From NCBI RefSeq assembly GCF_000717995.1, contig NZ_JODM01000008.1, positions 62,001-126,000 of the forward strand: a DNA stretch of 64,000 bases, in the 5' to 3' direction. Positions 27,401-34,113 of this stretch are shown here, piece after piece. The number at the start of each line of letters is the position of its first letter. Position 1 is the first letter of the stretch. Source of the stretch: Streptomyces violaceorubidus (GTDB taxonomy: Bacteria; Actinomycetota; Actinomycetes; Streptomycetales; Streptomycetaceae). Made by a program: the position numbers and the translations under genes. The notes below the pieces were generated by a model. That model was given only the letters and a program-made list of their open reading frames with translations. It was not told where the DNA came from and did not search any database.

Positions 27401-27478
27401 GGTCACCCCCGCCGTCACGGCGGCGGCCAGCACCGCGCGTCGGGACATCCCGCCACGCTGCGAGACGAGTTCGTGCAT
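24464..27478 (-). CDS. Second exported GH106-like glycoside hydrolase
   Basis: A 1004-residue exported protein with a twin-arginine signal (SRRAVLAAAVTAGVTATAV). The domain opening RPKFRWWWPDGLVDPDEVAREI, with the WWW-P motif, is characteristic of GH106. The C-terminal part carries a galactose-binding-like beta-sandwich (LLELGQVSDTFRVSVNGVDAEP and the RRGTNTIEIEVATPLVNRL region) of the kind seen in GH106 and GH2 enzymes. Probably removes alpha-L-rhamnose from rhamnogalacturonan. It is only distantly similar in sequence to the other GH106-like protein of this locus, suggesting a different linkage or subfamily. It has its own promoter and operator (27525-27585). ATG 27478 is chosen; the upstream in-frame residues run into the operator. 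Confidence 0.8.
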   Translation of the reverse strand: MHELVSQRGGMSRRAVLAAAVTAGVTATAVTASPGAAALPTGPAAGPAAGPARWFADPARSVRPKFRWWWPDGLVDPDEVAREIDQIADAGFGGAEIAAVHHSIRDKSLLDTAHHGWGSRSWRDGVEAALRRAVRRGLTVDLTLGPSWPVAVPGVTPDDEAAAKELAHGRASLAAGATYRGPVPAPVHEPASGVRAQRLLAVQAARVDAAYSTRKETGLDPASIRDLTDTVTDGGLTWTAPADGEWMLISYWQRGSGQQPESGPHSAPAAFVVDHLSAAGTSAVTDYWERHVLTGSLRSLLKAAGGAFFEDSVELESEGLVWTAGLPEAFERRTGRPLLPCLPALVLDHSNQVFAFEAQLTRQIRHDFWATVSDLFNRHHVGALKDWAHSLGMTLRAQPYGLQTDAIATAAILDIAEGESLGFKNLDDYRCLAGGRDMAGHTVLSCEAGAYNGSAYSTTWDRVLRTMGGAYAAGVNQTVMHGFSYASAPEAQWPGFAAFSPYNGTPGYGESWGPRQPTWRHAGDIAGYLGRVHAVLQSGTARADVAVFRQTGYSATGIGASWFTSTGVPLGWTHQFLSGPLLDLPNAVVSGGRLAPDGPAYKALFVEGDFFYGSTPTLALADARKILGYARAGLPVVLLGAFDQALTPGVPEAGETERLRDVLTRLLALPHVVRVTEKTAVGDALAALGVTPDVRHSVPSTLLNAHRVTADADYYYLVNGKHAETVKPPVAAIDHEVTLRRTHGRDAVPYLLDPWTGRVVRVGRYTKDGQDVTFRVALRPGQTLVVALGRPGLFGDRHGNRPHALSSDADDVLFTARGLTVRAGAAGTYRTRLSQGRTVTTTLPAVPDPIEPDRWHVEVEDWHPGDRPTRTERVRRTLTLDTLLPWSAIPELEDSAGIGRYRTTVTLPGDWGPAHGALLELGQVSDTFRVSVNGVDAEPADRLDPVVDVGPLLRRGTNTIEIEVATPLVNRLRVSRPEVFAGLARQQYGLVGPVRLVPYAQQTV

Positions 27479-27524
27479 GAGTGCGCCCCAGGGTTCGGAG
27501 GAGTTTCCGTGGATGGAATACGGA

Positions 27525-27538
27525 TTGAATCGTTTCAA
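27525..27538 (-). promoter_or_regulatory. operator of the second GH106-like gene
   Basis: TTGAATCGTTTCAA has TTGAA/TTCAA arms with a central CG, near-palindromic (one symmetric pair mismatched). It starts 18 bases downstream of the minus-strand -10 element, the same placement as at the other unit, so the two are probably co-repressed. Confidence 0.6.
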
Positions 27539-27556
27539 ACCGATGCAAACGCGGGA

Positions 27557-27585
27557 ACGGTAATCCGCGGCGATCAAGGGGTCAA
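27557..27585 (-). promoter_or_regulatory. promoter of the second GH106-like gene
   Basis: Minus-strand TTGACC (27585-27580), 17-base spacer, TACCGT (27562-27557). Together with the operator it mirrors the arrangement at 24270-24326. Confidence 0.55.
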
Positions 27586-27747
27586 GATGTGTCGCACCGG
27601 TAACTTCCGCGGCCGTCGGCGTCGGCAGCGCCTTTCGACCGGCTCGGCGCGTTCACCGGGAGCACGGCCGGAAGACACCGGATAGCATGCCAACGGCTCC
27701 GGGGAAGGGCCCTGGAGTCCTGTGGTTTCCAGAGGTTGGGGGTCCGC

Positions 27748-28179
27748 ATGGTCGCGGGTCGTGTGGTGCGTTTCGACAGTACGCGGGGCTATGGGTTCAT
27801 CGCGCCGGAGGACGGCGGCGAGGACATCTTCCTGCACGTGAACGATCTGCTCATTCCCGAGGAGTACGTGCGTGCCGGTCTGGTCGTGGAGTTCGAGGTG
27901 GAGAGCGGGGAGCGGGGGCTCAAGGCGTCGGGCATCCGGCTCCCCGAGGGAGAGCGGCACCAGCCGCCCGCGCGGCGCCGTCAGGAGGCCGTGCCCAGGG
28001 CCGTGATGTCCGACGAGAACGGCCAGCCGCTGTGCGATGTGCTGAGCGCCGACGAGTACCGGCGTGACGTGACGGAACTGCTGCTGACCGCGAGCCCGCA
28101 GTTGACCGCGGAACAGATCCTCACCGTCCGCGGCGCGCTCCTGAAGTTCAGCGAGGGGCACGGCTGGATCGAGGACTGA
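27748..28179 (+). CDS. Cold-shock-domain protein with C-terminal extension
   Basis: A 143-residue protein. Residues 1-67 form a cold-shock (OB-fold) domain: GRVVRFDSTRGYGFIAPEDGGEDIFLHVNDL matches RNP1-like (GYGFI) and RNP2-like (DIFLHV) motifs that bind single-stranded nucleic acid. A basic linker (about 70-85) and a helical extension follow (DENGQPLCDVLSADEYRRDV, then LTAEQILTVRGALLKFSEGHGW). Streptomyces has several such two-part cold-shock proteins of unclear role, distinct from the 67-residue CspA type. ATG 27748 has GGGGG 6 bases upstream; an in-frame TTG at 27736 is less likely. TAGCAT at 27683-27688 could be the -10. Confidence 0.85.
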   Translation: MVAGRVVRFDSTRGYGFIAPEDGGEDIFLHVNDLLIPEEYVRAGLVVEFEVESGERGLKASGIRLPEGERHQPPARRRQEAVPRAVMSDENGQPLCDVLSADEYRRDVTELLLTASPQLTAEQILTVRGALLKFSEGHGWIED

Positions 28180-28191
28180 GCCGGCCTCCGC

Positions 28192-28278
28192 CTATCCGCC
28201 GCGGCCTCCCCGCTCGGGCGTCGCGCAGGACCGGGCGAAGTCGGCGAGCACCCGGAAGTCGTCGGCACCGGTGTCCAA
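28192..28278 (-). pseudogene. C-terminal fragment of an unknown minus-strand gene
   Basis: On the complement a frame reads LDTGADDFRVLADFARSC, continues to ERGGRGG and stops at 28194-28192. It looks like a natural protein C-terminus but has no upstream body, since coding on the opposite strand (the nitroreductase remnant) starts within 20 bases. I take it as the tail of a gene lost in a deletion. The parent family is not recognised. Confidence 0.3.
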
Positions 28279-28308
28279 GCGGACGCTCTACGCGCACAGC
28301 CGTGGCGG

Positions 28309-28830
28309 GTGGAGGTGGCGAGCGGCGCCACGCGCGAGCGCCTGACGGACGCCCTGCGGGCGGCTCACGCCGCGAACCGGATCCCGGTCGACTTCCCGTA
28401 CTCCGACGACATGTACTCCGAGGTCCAGCGGGCGCGCCGGGCGGCCTTCGGCGCCGGACTGTACGGAGCGCTGGGCATCGCTCCGGGCGATCAGGCCTCG
28501 CGCGCCGCCTACAAAGAGGAAAGCCTGCGCTTCTACGGCGCGCCGCACGCCGCCTTCCTGTTCGTCGCCGGGGACGGCGGGCCCGGGCTGGCCTCGGACG
28601 TGGGCGCCTATCTGCGGACCCTCCTGCTGGCGATGACCGCCTACGGCGTCGCGAGCTGCCCGCAGGGGCTGCTGAGCTTCTACGCCGACACGGTCCGCGC
28701 CGAACTCGGCGTCGGTGAGGGACGGCTGCTCGTGGGCGTCTCCTTCGGCTACGCCGACGAGAGTGCTCCGGTGAACCGGGTCACCGCCGGGCGGGCCCCG
28801 CTCGACGAGGTCACCACCTTCCACGGCTGA
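28309..28830 (+). pseudogene. 5'-truncated nitroreductase
   Basis: A 173-residue frame matching the nitroreductase (FMN-dependent NAD(P)H oxidoreductase) family from its second helix on. Recognisable features are GAGLYGALGIAPGD, FYGAPHAAFLFV, VGAYLRTLLLAMTAYGVASCPQGLLSFY and a C-terminal GYADESAPVN...RAPLDEVTTF. Family members begin about 45 residues earlier with an RRSxR FMN-phosphate-binding segment and a SGGNxQPW motif. Here similarity starts abruptly at QPWR (28297-28308), and the DNA before it belongs to the tail of another gene. The product would lack FMN-binding residues, so it is probably inactive, though it may still be translated from GTG 28309. Confidence 0.75.
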
Positions 28831-28936
28831 AGCGGCAGAGCGGGGCGGCAGCCGAGCGTGTCCCCGGCGGAACCGGTCCCGCCGACGTCGACGGCGGCGC
28901 CGTCGGAGCGGGGCGGCCCGCTGCTCGACACGCCCG

Positions 28937-29470
28937 CTACCCGATCAGCGCGTCCGCGGCGATGACCACCAGGCCGAGCAGCATGTCCAGGAGTCCCGCG
29001 CGGCACGAGGACAGCCGGCCGAGCCCGGCGGCGCGGGCCGCGGAGGTGCCCAGCGCGAAGAGCAGGACGGTGTTGAACACCAGGGCCGTGTCGGCGGCCG
29101 TCTCCTCCGCCCACCATCCGGCCTCCGCGGCGAGCAGCATCGCCACGGTCGGCAGTACGGCGGCGGCCAGCGGCCACTCGGCGAGCACCGCGCGCACCCT
29201 GCCCGGCCCGGCCGTTGCGTCGCCCGACGCACGCCGGGCGATGACGTGCGCGTACCCGTGTGCGGCGCCCGACGTCAGCGCCGTGAGCAGGACCCACAGC
29301 GCGTCCTGGCCGGGGTTGGCCTCTTCGCCCGGGACGTCCAGGGCCGCCACCAGCGCGCTGGCCAGTACCAGGCCGTAGATCCCCTTGAACAGCCACCCCT
29401 CCGGCCGGCGCCGGAGGATCCCCTTCGGCGTGACCCCCCGGGTGGGGCCGCGACCGGCGTGCTCGGGCAT
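28937..29470 (-). CDS. small integral membrane protein, function unknown
   Basis: A 177-residue protein with about four to five hydrophobic segments (residues roughly 28-46, 57-75, 92-115, 120-140 and 158-176) and the segment TSGAAHGYAHVIARRASGD between the second and third. Similar actinobacterial membrane proteins are uncharacterised. The ATG directly follows the TGA of the upstream SDR remnant, so it may be read from the same transcript; there is no obvious ribosome site. No function is proposed. Confidence 0.6.
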   Translation of the reverse strand: MPEHAGRGPTRGVTPKGILRRRPEGWLFKGIYGLVLASALVAALDVPGEEANPGQDALWVLLTALTSGAAHGYAHVIARRASGDATAGPGRVRAVLAEWPLAAAVLPTVAMLLAAEAGWWAEETAADTALVFNTVLLFALGTSAARAAGLGRLSSCRAGLLDMLLGLVVIAADALIG

Positions 29471-29809
29471 TCAGGAGAGCCAGTCGGTGTAGCGGGTGGG
29501 GGCCGGGTGGGCGGCCACGACCGTACGCCCGTCACCCCCGCGGCGGATCGGGGTCAGGCGGCCCAGGTCGTCCAGGAAGAACACGTCCGGTCCCCCGACC
29601 TCCGCCACCGGGGCCGCCACGTCGTTCGCGGCGACCGGCTGGGGCGGCGTCGCGGGGAGCCGCACGGAGTGGCCGCCCGCGCCCTCACCGCTGGCGACGT
29701 CGACCCCGGTGGACAGCGAGTGGGGTACCGGACGGTGTCCGGCCGCGTTCAGGTTCTCGACGATCCGGGAACCGATCGATCCCCTACCGCCGATGACCGC
29801 GATCTCCAT
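29471..29809 (-). pseudogene. SDR/NmrA-type oxidoreductase with internal in-frame deletions
   Basis: A 112-residue open frame that begins and ends like a much longer (about 250 residue) atypical SDR oxidoreductase. The NAD(P)-binding motif GGRGSIGSRI (residues 7-16) and the following NAAGH...SLSTGVDVASGEG are intact, as is the C-terminal PTRYTDWLS. The middle is missing: the central Rossmann strands and the substrate region appear deleted at about residue 45, with further short losses near residues 73 and 100. All losses keep the frame. Such a fragment cannot form the fold, so I call a pseudogene despite its open frame. Family call from remembered homologues. Confidence 0.65.
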
Positions 29810-29926
29810 GGCGCGCCTCTCCTCGTCCCCGATACATGTGGCTCAGGAACCACTGTGTCGGCGCACGCGGAGGACGGCGCTCTGAACGCCCCGAAGGGAT
29901 GAGAGCGGGCGGCTCGGTGGACGGGG

Positions 29927-30340
29927 TCAGGCGGCGCAGTCGGGGCAGATGCCGCGGTAGGTCACTTCGACCTCCAGGACGGTGAAGCCGAAGGACTGGG
30001 AGGCCGGGAGGTCGGAGAGGGGGTCGCCCGTCGGGTGCACGTCGCGGATCGAGCCGCAGCGCGCGCAGAGCAGGTGGTGGTGGGGGTGACGCGCGTTCGG
30101 GTCGTAGCGCTTGGCGCGGCCGTCGGTGGACACCTCGAGGACCTCGCCGCGGTGCACCAGTTCACGCAGCGTGTTGTACACCGTGGCCCGGGAGATCTCG
30201 GGCAGCCGCTCCGCCGCGCGGGCGTGCACCTCATCGGCGGTCAGGTGCACATGGTCCCCGTCGAGGACCTCGGCGACCACGCGCCGCTGCGCGGTCAGGC
30301 GCCAGCCGCGTTCGCGAAGCCGCCCCAGGAGATCACTCAT
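29927..30340 (-). CDS. catR: Fur-family peroxide regulator CatR
   Basis: A 137-residue Fur-family repressor. The winged helix spans about residues 5-75 (RLTAQRRVVAEVL, ISRATVYNTLRELVHRGEV). The metal-site histidines are around 85-89 (RHPHHH), and structural zinc cysteines are Cys92/Cys95 (CARC) and Cys132/Cys135 (CPDC). It is divergent from the catalase gene, the arrangement of catR-catA in S. coelicolor, where CatR represses catalase until oxidised by peroxide. ATG 30340 is preferred over an upstream ATG at 30370 because the family begins MSDLLxRLRxRGW. Expected to bind in the 122-base intergenic region. Confidence 0.88.
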   Translation of the reverse strand: MSDLLGRLRERGWRLTAQRRVVAEVLDGDHVHLTADEVHARAAERLPEISRATVYNTLRELVHRGEVLEVSTDGRAKRYDPNARHPHHHLLCARCGSIRDVHPTGDPLSDLPASQSFGFTVLEVEVTYRGICPDCAA

Positions 30341-30374
30341 GCGCAGCACCCTAGCAGGGTTCGGCATCAACTCA

Positions 30375-30391
30375 AGAGCGGATATGGCTCT
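30375..30391. promoter_or_regulatory. inverted repeat between catR and katA
   Basis: AGAGC-N7-GCTCT in the catR/katA intergenic region, about 35 bases from catR and 70 from katA. A candidate regulator site by position. It does not resemble the TTATAAT-type PerR box, so assignment to CatR is tentative. Confidence 0.35.
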
Positions 30392-30462
30392 AGATGGCTC
30401 CTTGCCTTAGATCCTGTCCAATGTAGGGTGGTGCCTCGAAGAACCACACCGAGGAGCAAGCC

Positions 30463-31926
30463 TTGCCTGAGAACAACCAGAAGCCGCTGACCACGGTTGC
30501 CGGTGCACCGGTTCCCGACAACCAGAACTCGCTGACGTCCGGCCCGCGGGGTCCGATGCTGCTGCAGGATGTGTGGTTCCTGGAGAAGCTCGCCCACTTC
30601 GACCGCGAGGTCATCCCGGAGCGCCGGATGCACGCCAAGGGCTCGGGCGCGTTCGGCACCTTCACGGTGACCCACGACATCACGCGGTACACGAGCGCCA
30701 AGATCTTCTCCGAGATCGGCAAGAAGACGCCGCTGTTCACCCGGTTCTCCACGGTCGCCGGTGAGCGCGGCGCCGCCGACGCGGAGCGCGACATCCGCGG
30801 TTTCGCCGTGAAGTTCTACACCGAAGAGGGCAACTGGGACCTCGTCGGCAACAACACCCCGGTCTTCTTCTTCCGCGACCCGCTGAAGTTCCCGGACCTC
30901 AACCACGCGGTGAAGCGCGACCCCCGCACCAACCTGCGCAACGCCGAGAACAACTGGGACTTCTGGACCAACCTCCCCGAGGCCCTGCACCAGGTCACGA
31001 TCGTGATGTCGGACCGCGGCATCCCGGCCACCTACCGGCACATGCACGGGTTCGGCTCGCACACCTACAGCTTCATCAACGCCGAGGGCGAGCGGTTCTG
31101 GGTCAAGTTCCACCACCGCACGCAGCAGGGCATCAAGAACCTCACCGACGCCGAGGCCGAGGCCCTGGTCGGCAAGGACCGCGAGTCCCACCAGCGCGAC
31201 CTCTTCGACGCGATCGAGAACGGCGACTTCCCGAAGTGGAAGCTGTTCATCCAGGTCATGCCGGAGGCCGACGCCGAGAACTACCGCTTCCACCCCTTCG
31301 ACCTGACCAAGGTCTGGTCGAAGAAGGACTACCCGCTGATCGAGGTCGGCGAGTGGGAGCTCAACCGCAACCCCGACAACTACTTCGCGGACGTCGAGCA
31401 GGCCGCCTTCAGCCCGGCCAACGTCGTCCCGGGCATCAGCTTCTCCCCCGACCGGATGCTGCAGGGCCGGCTCTTCTCCTACGGCGACGCCCAGCGCTAC
31501 CGCCTCGGTGTCAACCACCACCAGATCCCGGTCAACGCCCCGAAGAACCCGGTGAACTCCTACCACCGCGACGGCGGCATGCGCGTCGACGGCAACCAGG
31601 GAGCCACCCCGGGCATCGAGCCCAACTCCTACGGGCGCTGGCAGGAGCAGCCGGCCTACCGCGAGCCGAGCCAGGCCGTGGGCGCCGTCGCCGACCGGTT
31701 CAACTACCGCGAGGACGACGACAACTACTTCGAGCAGCCCGGCAACCTGTTCCGGCAGATGAGCCCGGAGCAGCAGCAGGTTCTCTTCGAGAACACGGCG
31801 CGCGCCATCAACGGCGCCTCGGAGCAGACGATCGAGCGCCACATCGGCAACTGCACCCAGGCCGACCCGGCCTACGGCGCGGGCGTCCGCAAGGCGATCG
31901 AGGCCCTGGCCGCCGGCAACCTCTGA
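30463..31926 (+). CDS. katA: Monofunctional heme catalase
   Basis: A 487-residue clade-3-sized catalase that converts hydrogen peroxide to water and oxygen. Distal His57 lies in [13 protein letters not shown], the conserved [21 protein letters not shown] region follows near residue 185, and the proximal heme ligand Tyr340 is in [13 protein letters not shown]. The start is TTG 30463, set by GAGGAG at 30451-30456 six bases upstream; no ATG fits. It is divergent from the Fur-type regulator and ends in a very strong hairpin (31962-32007). Cytoplasmic. Confidence 0.95.
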   Translation: MPENNQKPLTTVAGAPVPDNQNSLTSGPRGPMLLQDVWFLEKLAHFDREVIPERRMHAKGSGAFGTFTVTHDITRYTSAKIFSEIGKKTPLFTRFSTVAGERGAADAERDIRGFAVKFYTEEGNWDLVGNNTPVFFFRDPLKFPDLNHAVKRDPRTNLRNAENNWDFWTNLPEALHQVTIVMSDRGIPATYRHMHGFGSHTYSFINAEGERFWVKFHHRTQQGIKNLTDAEAEALVGKDRESHQRDLFDAIENGDFPKWKLFIQVMPEADAENYRFHPFDLTKVWSKKDYPLIEVGEWELNRNPDNYFADVEQAAFSPANVVPGISFSPDRMLQGRLFSYGDAQRYRLGVNHHQIPVNAPKNPVNSYHRDGGMRVDGNQGATPGIEPNSYGRWQEQPAYREPSQAVGAVADRFNYREDDDNYFEQPGNLFRQMSPEQQQVLFENTARAINGASEQTIERHIGNCTQADPAYGAGVRKAIEALAAGNL

Positions 31927-31961
31927 CCCGACCGGTCGGAAGGACGCGCGGTACACGCGCA

Positions 31962-32007
31962 CCGCACCGGCGCGGGCACCTCAGTGAGGGTGCCCGCGCC
32001 GGTGCGG
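31962..32007 (+). terminator. 19-bp perfect hairpin after katA
   Basis: Positions 31962-31980 pair perfectly with 31989-32007 around the 8-base loop TCAGTGAG, starting 36 bases after the katA stop. No T-run follows, as is common for high-GC actinobacterial terminators. It lies just before the ankyrin gene and could limit read-through into it. Confidence 0.7.
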
Positions 32008-32030
32008 GCGTATACCGCCACGGAGACATC

Positions 32031-32426
32031 ATGAACATGGACAACAGCGGTGGTCTGACTCCCGAGCAGACGGAGCGCGTCGTGGCCATCGCCATGGACC
32101 TGGCCCGGGAGGGCGGCACCGAGCAGCTGGTGGAGTTCGTGGAGCACGGGCTTCCGGTGGACGTACGCGATCCGGCCGGCAACACCCTCCTCATGCTCGC
32201 CGCGTACCACGGTCACGCCGGCACCGTGCAGACCCTGATCCGGCACGGCGCCGACCCGGACCTCCGCAACGACAGGGACCAGTCCCCCATCGCCGGCGCC
32301 CTGTTCAAGGGAGCCGACGAGGTGGTGACCGTACTGCTCCGGGCCGGCGCGGACCTGGACTCCGGTACGCCGACCGCGCGCGCGGCCGCGGCCATGTTCG
32401 GTCGCGACCACCTGCTCGCGAACTGA
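32031..32426 (+). CDS. Ankyrin-repeat protein
   Basis: A 131-residue cytoplasmic protein made of about three ankyrin repeats: GNTLLMLAAYHGHAGTVQTLIRHGADP is a textbook repeat, followed by QSPIAGALFKGADEVVTVLLRAGADL. Small ankyrin proteins are often found directly after catalase genes (for example AnkB with KatB in Pseudomonas, where it supports catalase activity). The same partnership is plausible here. ATG 32031 has GGAG 5 bases upstream. The katA hairpin lies between the two genes. Confidence 0.85.
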   Translation: MNMDNSGGLTPEQTERVVAIAMDLAREGGTEQLVEFVEHGLPVDVRDPAGNTLLMLAAYHGHAGTVQTLIRHGADPDLRNDRDQSPIAGALFKGADEVVTVLLRAGADLDSGTPTARAAAAMFGRDHLLAN

Positions 32427-32496
32427 TCCGGTGACGCCGCCGGGGCCGGAACCGACGGCCTCGGCCTTCACGTGCCCGTGTCCATGTCCGCGCCGG

Positions 32497-32514
32497 CGTG
32501 CCCGTGCCCGTGCC
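32497..32514. repeat. short tandem repeat (CGTGCC)3
   Basis: Three exact CGTGCC units in a G/C/T-rich intergenic stretch with further degenerate copies just upstream (from 32471). No function is apparent. Confidence 0.6.
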
Positions 32515-32585
32515 CGCACGGCGTATCCGAACCCACCGGCCGGACCGCGCGGATCGCACCACGGACGGCGCCGGGAGCGCAACGC

Positions 32586-32616
32586 TTGACCCTCACGCGG
32601 CGTGATGCCCCATCGT
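32586..32616 (+). promoter_or_regulatory. MerR-type promoter with 19-bp spacer
   Basis: TTGACC (32586-32591), exactly 19 bases, CATCGT (32611-32616). The spacer contains the dyad TCACG-CGG-CGTGA (32593-32605). Overlong 19-bp spacers holding a dyad are the hallmark of promoters activated by MerR-family proteins through DNA distortion; it fits autoactivation by the gene it precedes. The transcription start would fall near 32623. Confidence 0.55.
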
Positions 32617-32641
32617 CGGTGACGTGGAGGAGCACCTGACC

Positions 32642-33739
32642 GTGGGACGCGTGGCCGTGCTGGCCGGGGTGAGCGTCCGCACGCTGCATCACTACGACGA
32701 GATCGGCCTCGTGCGGCCTTCCGCGCGGACCGCGGCCGGTTACCGGGCCTATTCGGCGGACGACGTGGAACGGCTGCGGGAGGTGCTGGCCTACCGGCGG
32801 CTCGGTTTCCCCCTGCGCGACATCGCGGACCTGGTCGACGACCCGGCCACCGACACGGTCGCCCACCTGCGCCGGCTGCGCGGCCTGCTGGTGGACCGGC
32901 GTGATCGCGCCGCCTCCATGGTGACGGCCATCGACAGGGAACTGGAGGCACGGGCGATGGGGATCAGGACGACACCGGAGGACCAACTGAGGGCTTTCGG
33001 ACCGCAGTTGTACGAGGCGATCGGCGCCGCCTACCCGGCGACACGGCGCACCGAACCGCGGATCGCCGCGCAGGTCTGGGAGGCGCTCGGCGACGCACGG
33101 ACGGTGCTGAACGTGGGCGCCGGCACCGGTTCCTACGAGCCCCCGGACCGCGAGGTGACCGCGGTGGAACCGTCGGCGGTCATGCGGGCGCAGCGCCCCG
33201 CGGGCGCCGCCCGGTGTGTGGCCGCCGCGGCGGAGAGCCTGCCGTTCGAGGACCGGTCCTTCGACGCCGCGATGGCCTTCAGCACGGTGCACCACTGGCA
33301 CGACCCGGTCGCCGGGCTGCGGGAGATGCGCCGCGTCGCCCGTCGCGTGGTGGTGTTCACGCACGACGCCAGTGACACCGGCTGGCGGCACCGGTTCTGG
33401 CTGACCCGGGACTATCTGCCCGAGGTGGCGCACCTGGTCGCGGACCGGCCTCCGGTGGACCGGCTGGCCCGCGCGATCGGGGCCCGGCTGGAGCCGGTGC
33501 TGATCCCCTGGGACTGCGCCGACGGCTTCCTGGAGGCCTACTGGCGCCGACCGGAGGCGTATCTGGAGGACCACGTGCGCCGCGCGGTCTCGGTGTGGAC
33601 CAGAGTCGGGCCGCAGGCCGAGCGGCGGGCGGTGGCCCGCCTGGGCGACGACCTCTCCTCGGGCCGCTGGACCGAGCGCAACCCCGAACTCCTGGACCTC
33701 GACGCGGCGGAGCTGGGCCTGCGGCTCCTCGTGGCCTGA
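32642..33739 (+). CDS. MerR-family regulator fused to a SAM methyltransferase domain
   Basis: A 365-residue two-part protein. Residues 1-105 are a MerR DNA-binding domain and dimer helix (GRVAVLAGVSVRTLHHYDEIGL, RLGFPLRDIADLV). They end in a linker ARAMGIRTTPEDQLRAFG like that of TipAL, which precedes the antibiotic-binding domain there. In place of that domain, from about residue 118, a class I methyltransferase follows: motif I VLNVGAGTGSYEP (about 155-167), VTAVEPSAVM, then FDAAMAFSTVHHWHDP. The frame is continuous across the junction. GTG 32642 is preferred because GGAGGAG lies at 32626-32632; GTG 32624 would give a leaderless product. It could be a SAM- or substrate-sensing regulator or a self-regulated methyltransferase. 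Confidence 0.75.
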   Translation: MGRVAVLAGVSVRTLHHYDEIGLVRPSARTAAGYRAYSADDVERLREVLAYRRLGFPLRDIADLVDDPATDTVAHLRRLRGLLVDRRDRAASMVTAIDRELEARAMGIRTTPEDQLRAFGPQLYEAIGAAYPATRRTEPRIAAQVWEALGDARTVLNVGAGTGSYEPPDREVTAVEPSAVMRAQRPAGAARCVAAAAESLPFEDRSFDAAMAFSTVHHWHDPVAGLREMRRVARRVVVFTHDASDTGWRHRFWLTRDYLPEVAHLVADRPPVDRLARAIGARLEPVLIPWDCADGFLEAYWRRPEAYLEDHVRRAVSVWTRVGPQAERRAVARLGDDLSSGRWTERNPELLDLDAAELGLRLLVA

Positions 33740-33841
33740 ACCCACGGTGTGCGCAGGGCCGGACGCCGGGAGAATCACGGGGGAACCCGACGCCCCCGAG
33801 CACACGGTGGCGGGAAGGCGCCCCCGTACCTTCACAGGTTC

Positions 33842-33851
33842 GTTGATCAAC
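33842..33851. promoter_or_regulatory. GTTGATCAAC palindrome
   Basis: A perfect 10-bp palindrome in the intergenic region before the polysaccharide cluster, about 40 bases upstream of the candidate promoter. Possible regulator site; identity unknown. Confidence 0.3.
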
Positions 33852-33885
33852 TCCCAAAGCCTGCGCACGAATTACACACATCCTC

Positions 33886-33914
33886 TCTACACGGTGGCCC
33901 CGATGGTCTAGATT
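33886..33914 (+). promoter_or_regulatory. candidate promoter of the polysaccharide cluster
   Basis: TCTACA (33886-33891), 17-base spacer, TAGATT (33909-33914). The -10 is good and the -35 matches 4 of 6 positions. It would give a leader of about 235 bases before the sugar transferase start. The 418-base region 33740-34157 otherwise holds only the palindrome, the hairpin and the small frame listed here. Confidence 0.4.
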
Positions 33915-34080
33915 GACCGTGCTTCAGCTGTTCAGGCACGAGGCGACCGGTAATGATCTTCAGGTCCGGGGCAGGGGGGTCTGCTGCTGTCACTGTGCAT
34001 GGCTCGGATTGTTGTGACATAGCCGGAACGTTGTGCGCGGACAGGCCGGGGGGCCGTCCGTGGGGAGGAACAGCGCGGCG

Positions 34081-34100
34081 CGGGAGGCGGGGGCCTCCCG
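34081..34100 (+). promoter_or_regulatory. leader hairpin next to a ribosome site
   Basis: CGGGAGGC and GCCTCCCG pair across a GGGG loop in the leader of the polysaccharide cluster. The sequence AGGGGGAGGAACAGTG follows immediately, a strong ribosome site plus GTG. The element GGGGAGGAACAG also occurs at about 34061. It could modulate translation of the small frame at 34114. Confidence 0.3.
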
Positions 34101-34113
34101 AGGGGGAGGAACA

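Noticed and set aside
30341..30462. PerR-type box between catR and katA
   Set aside because: No TTATAAT-like inverted repeat is present; only the AGAGC/GCTCT dyad is found.
32471..32520. CGTGCC repeats as a CRISPR array or a His-rich minus-strand peptide
   Set aside because: Units are 6 bases with no spacers, and the minus-strand frame has no start or ribosome site.
33825..33846. BldN-type sigma promoter (CGTACC with CGTTGA)
   Set aside because: The spacing is about 10 bases, too short for that promoter class.
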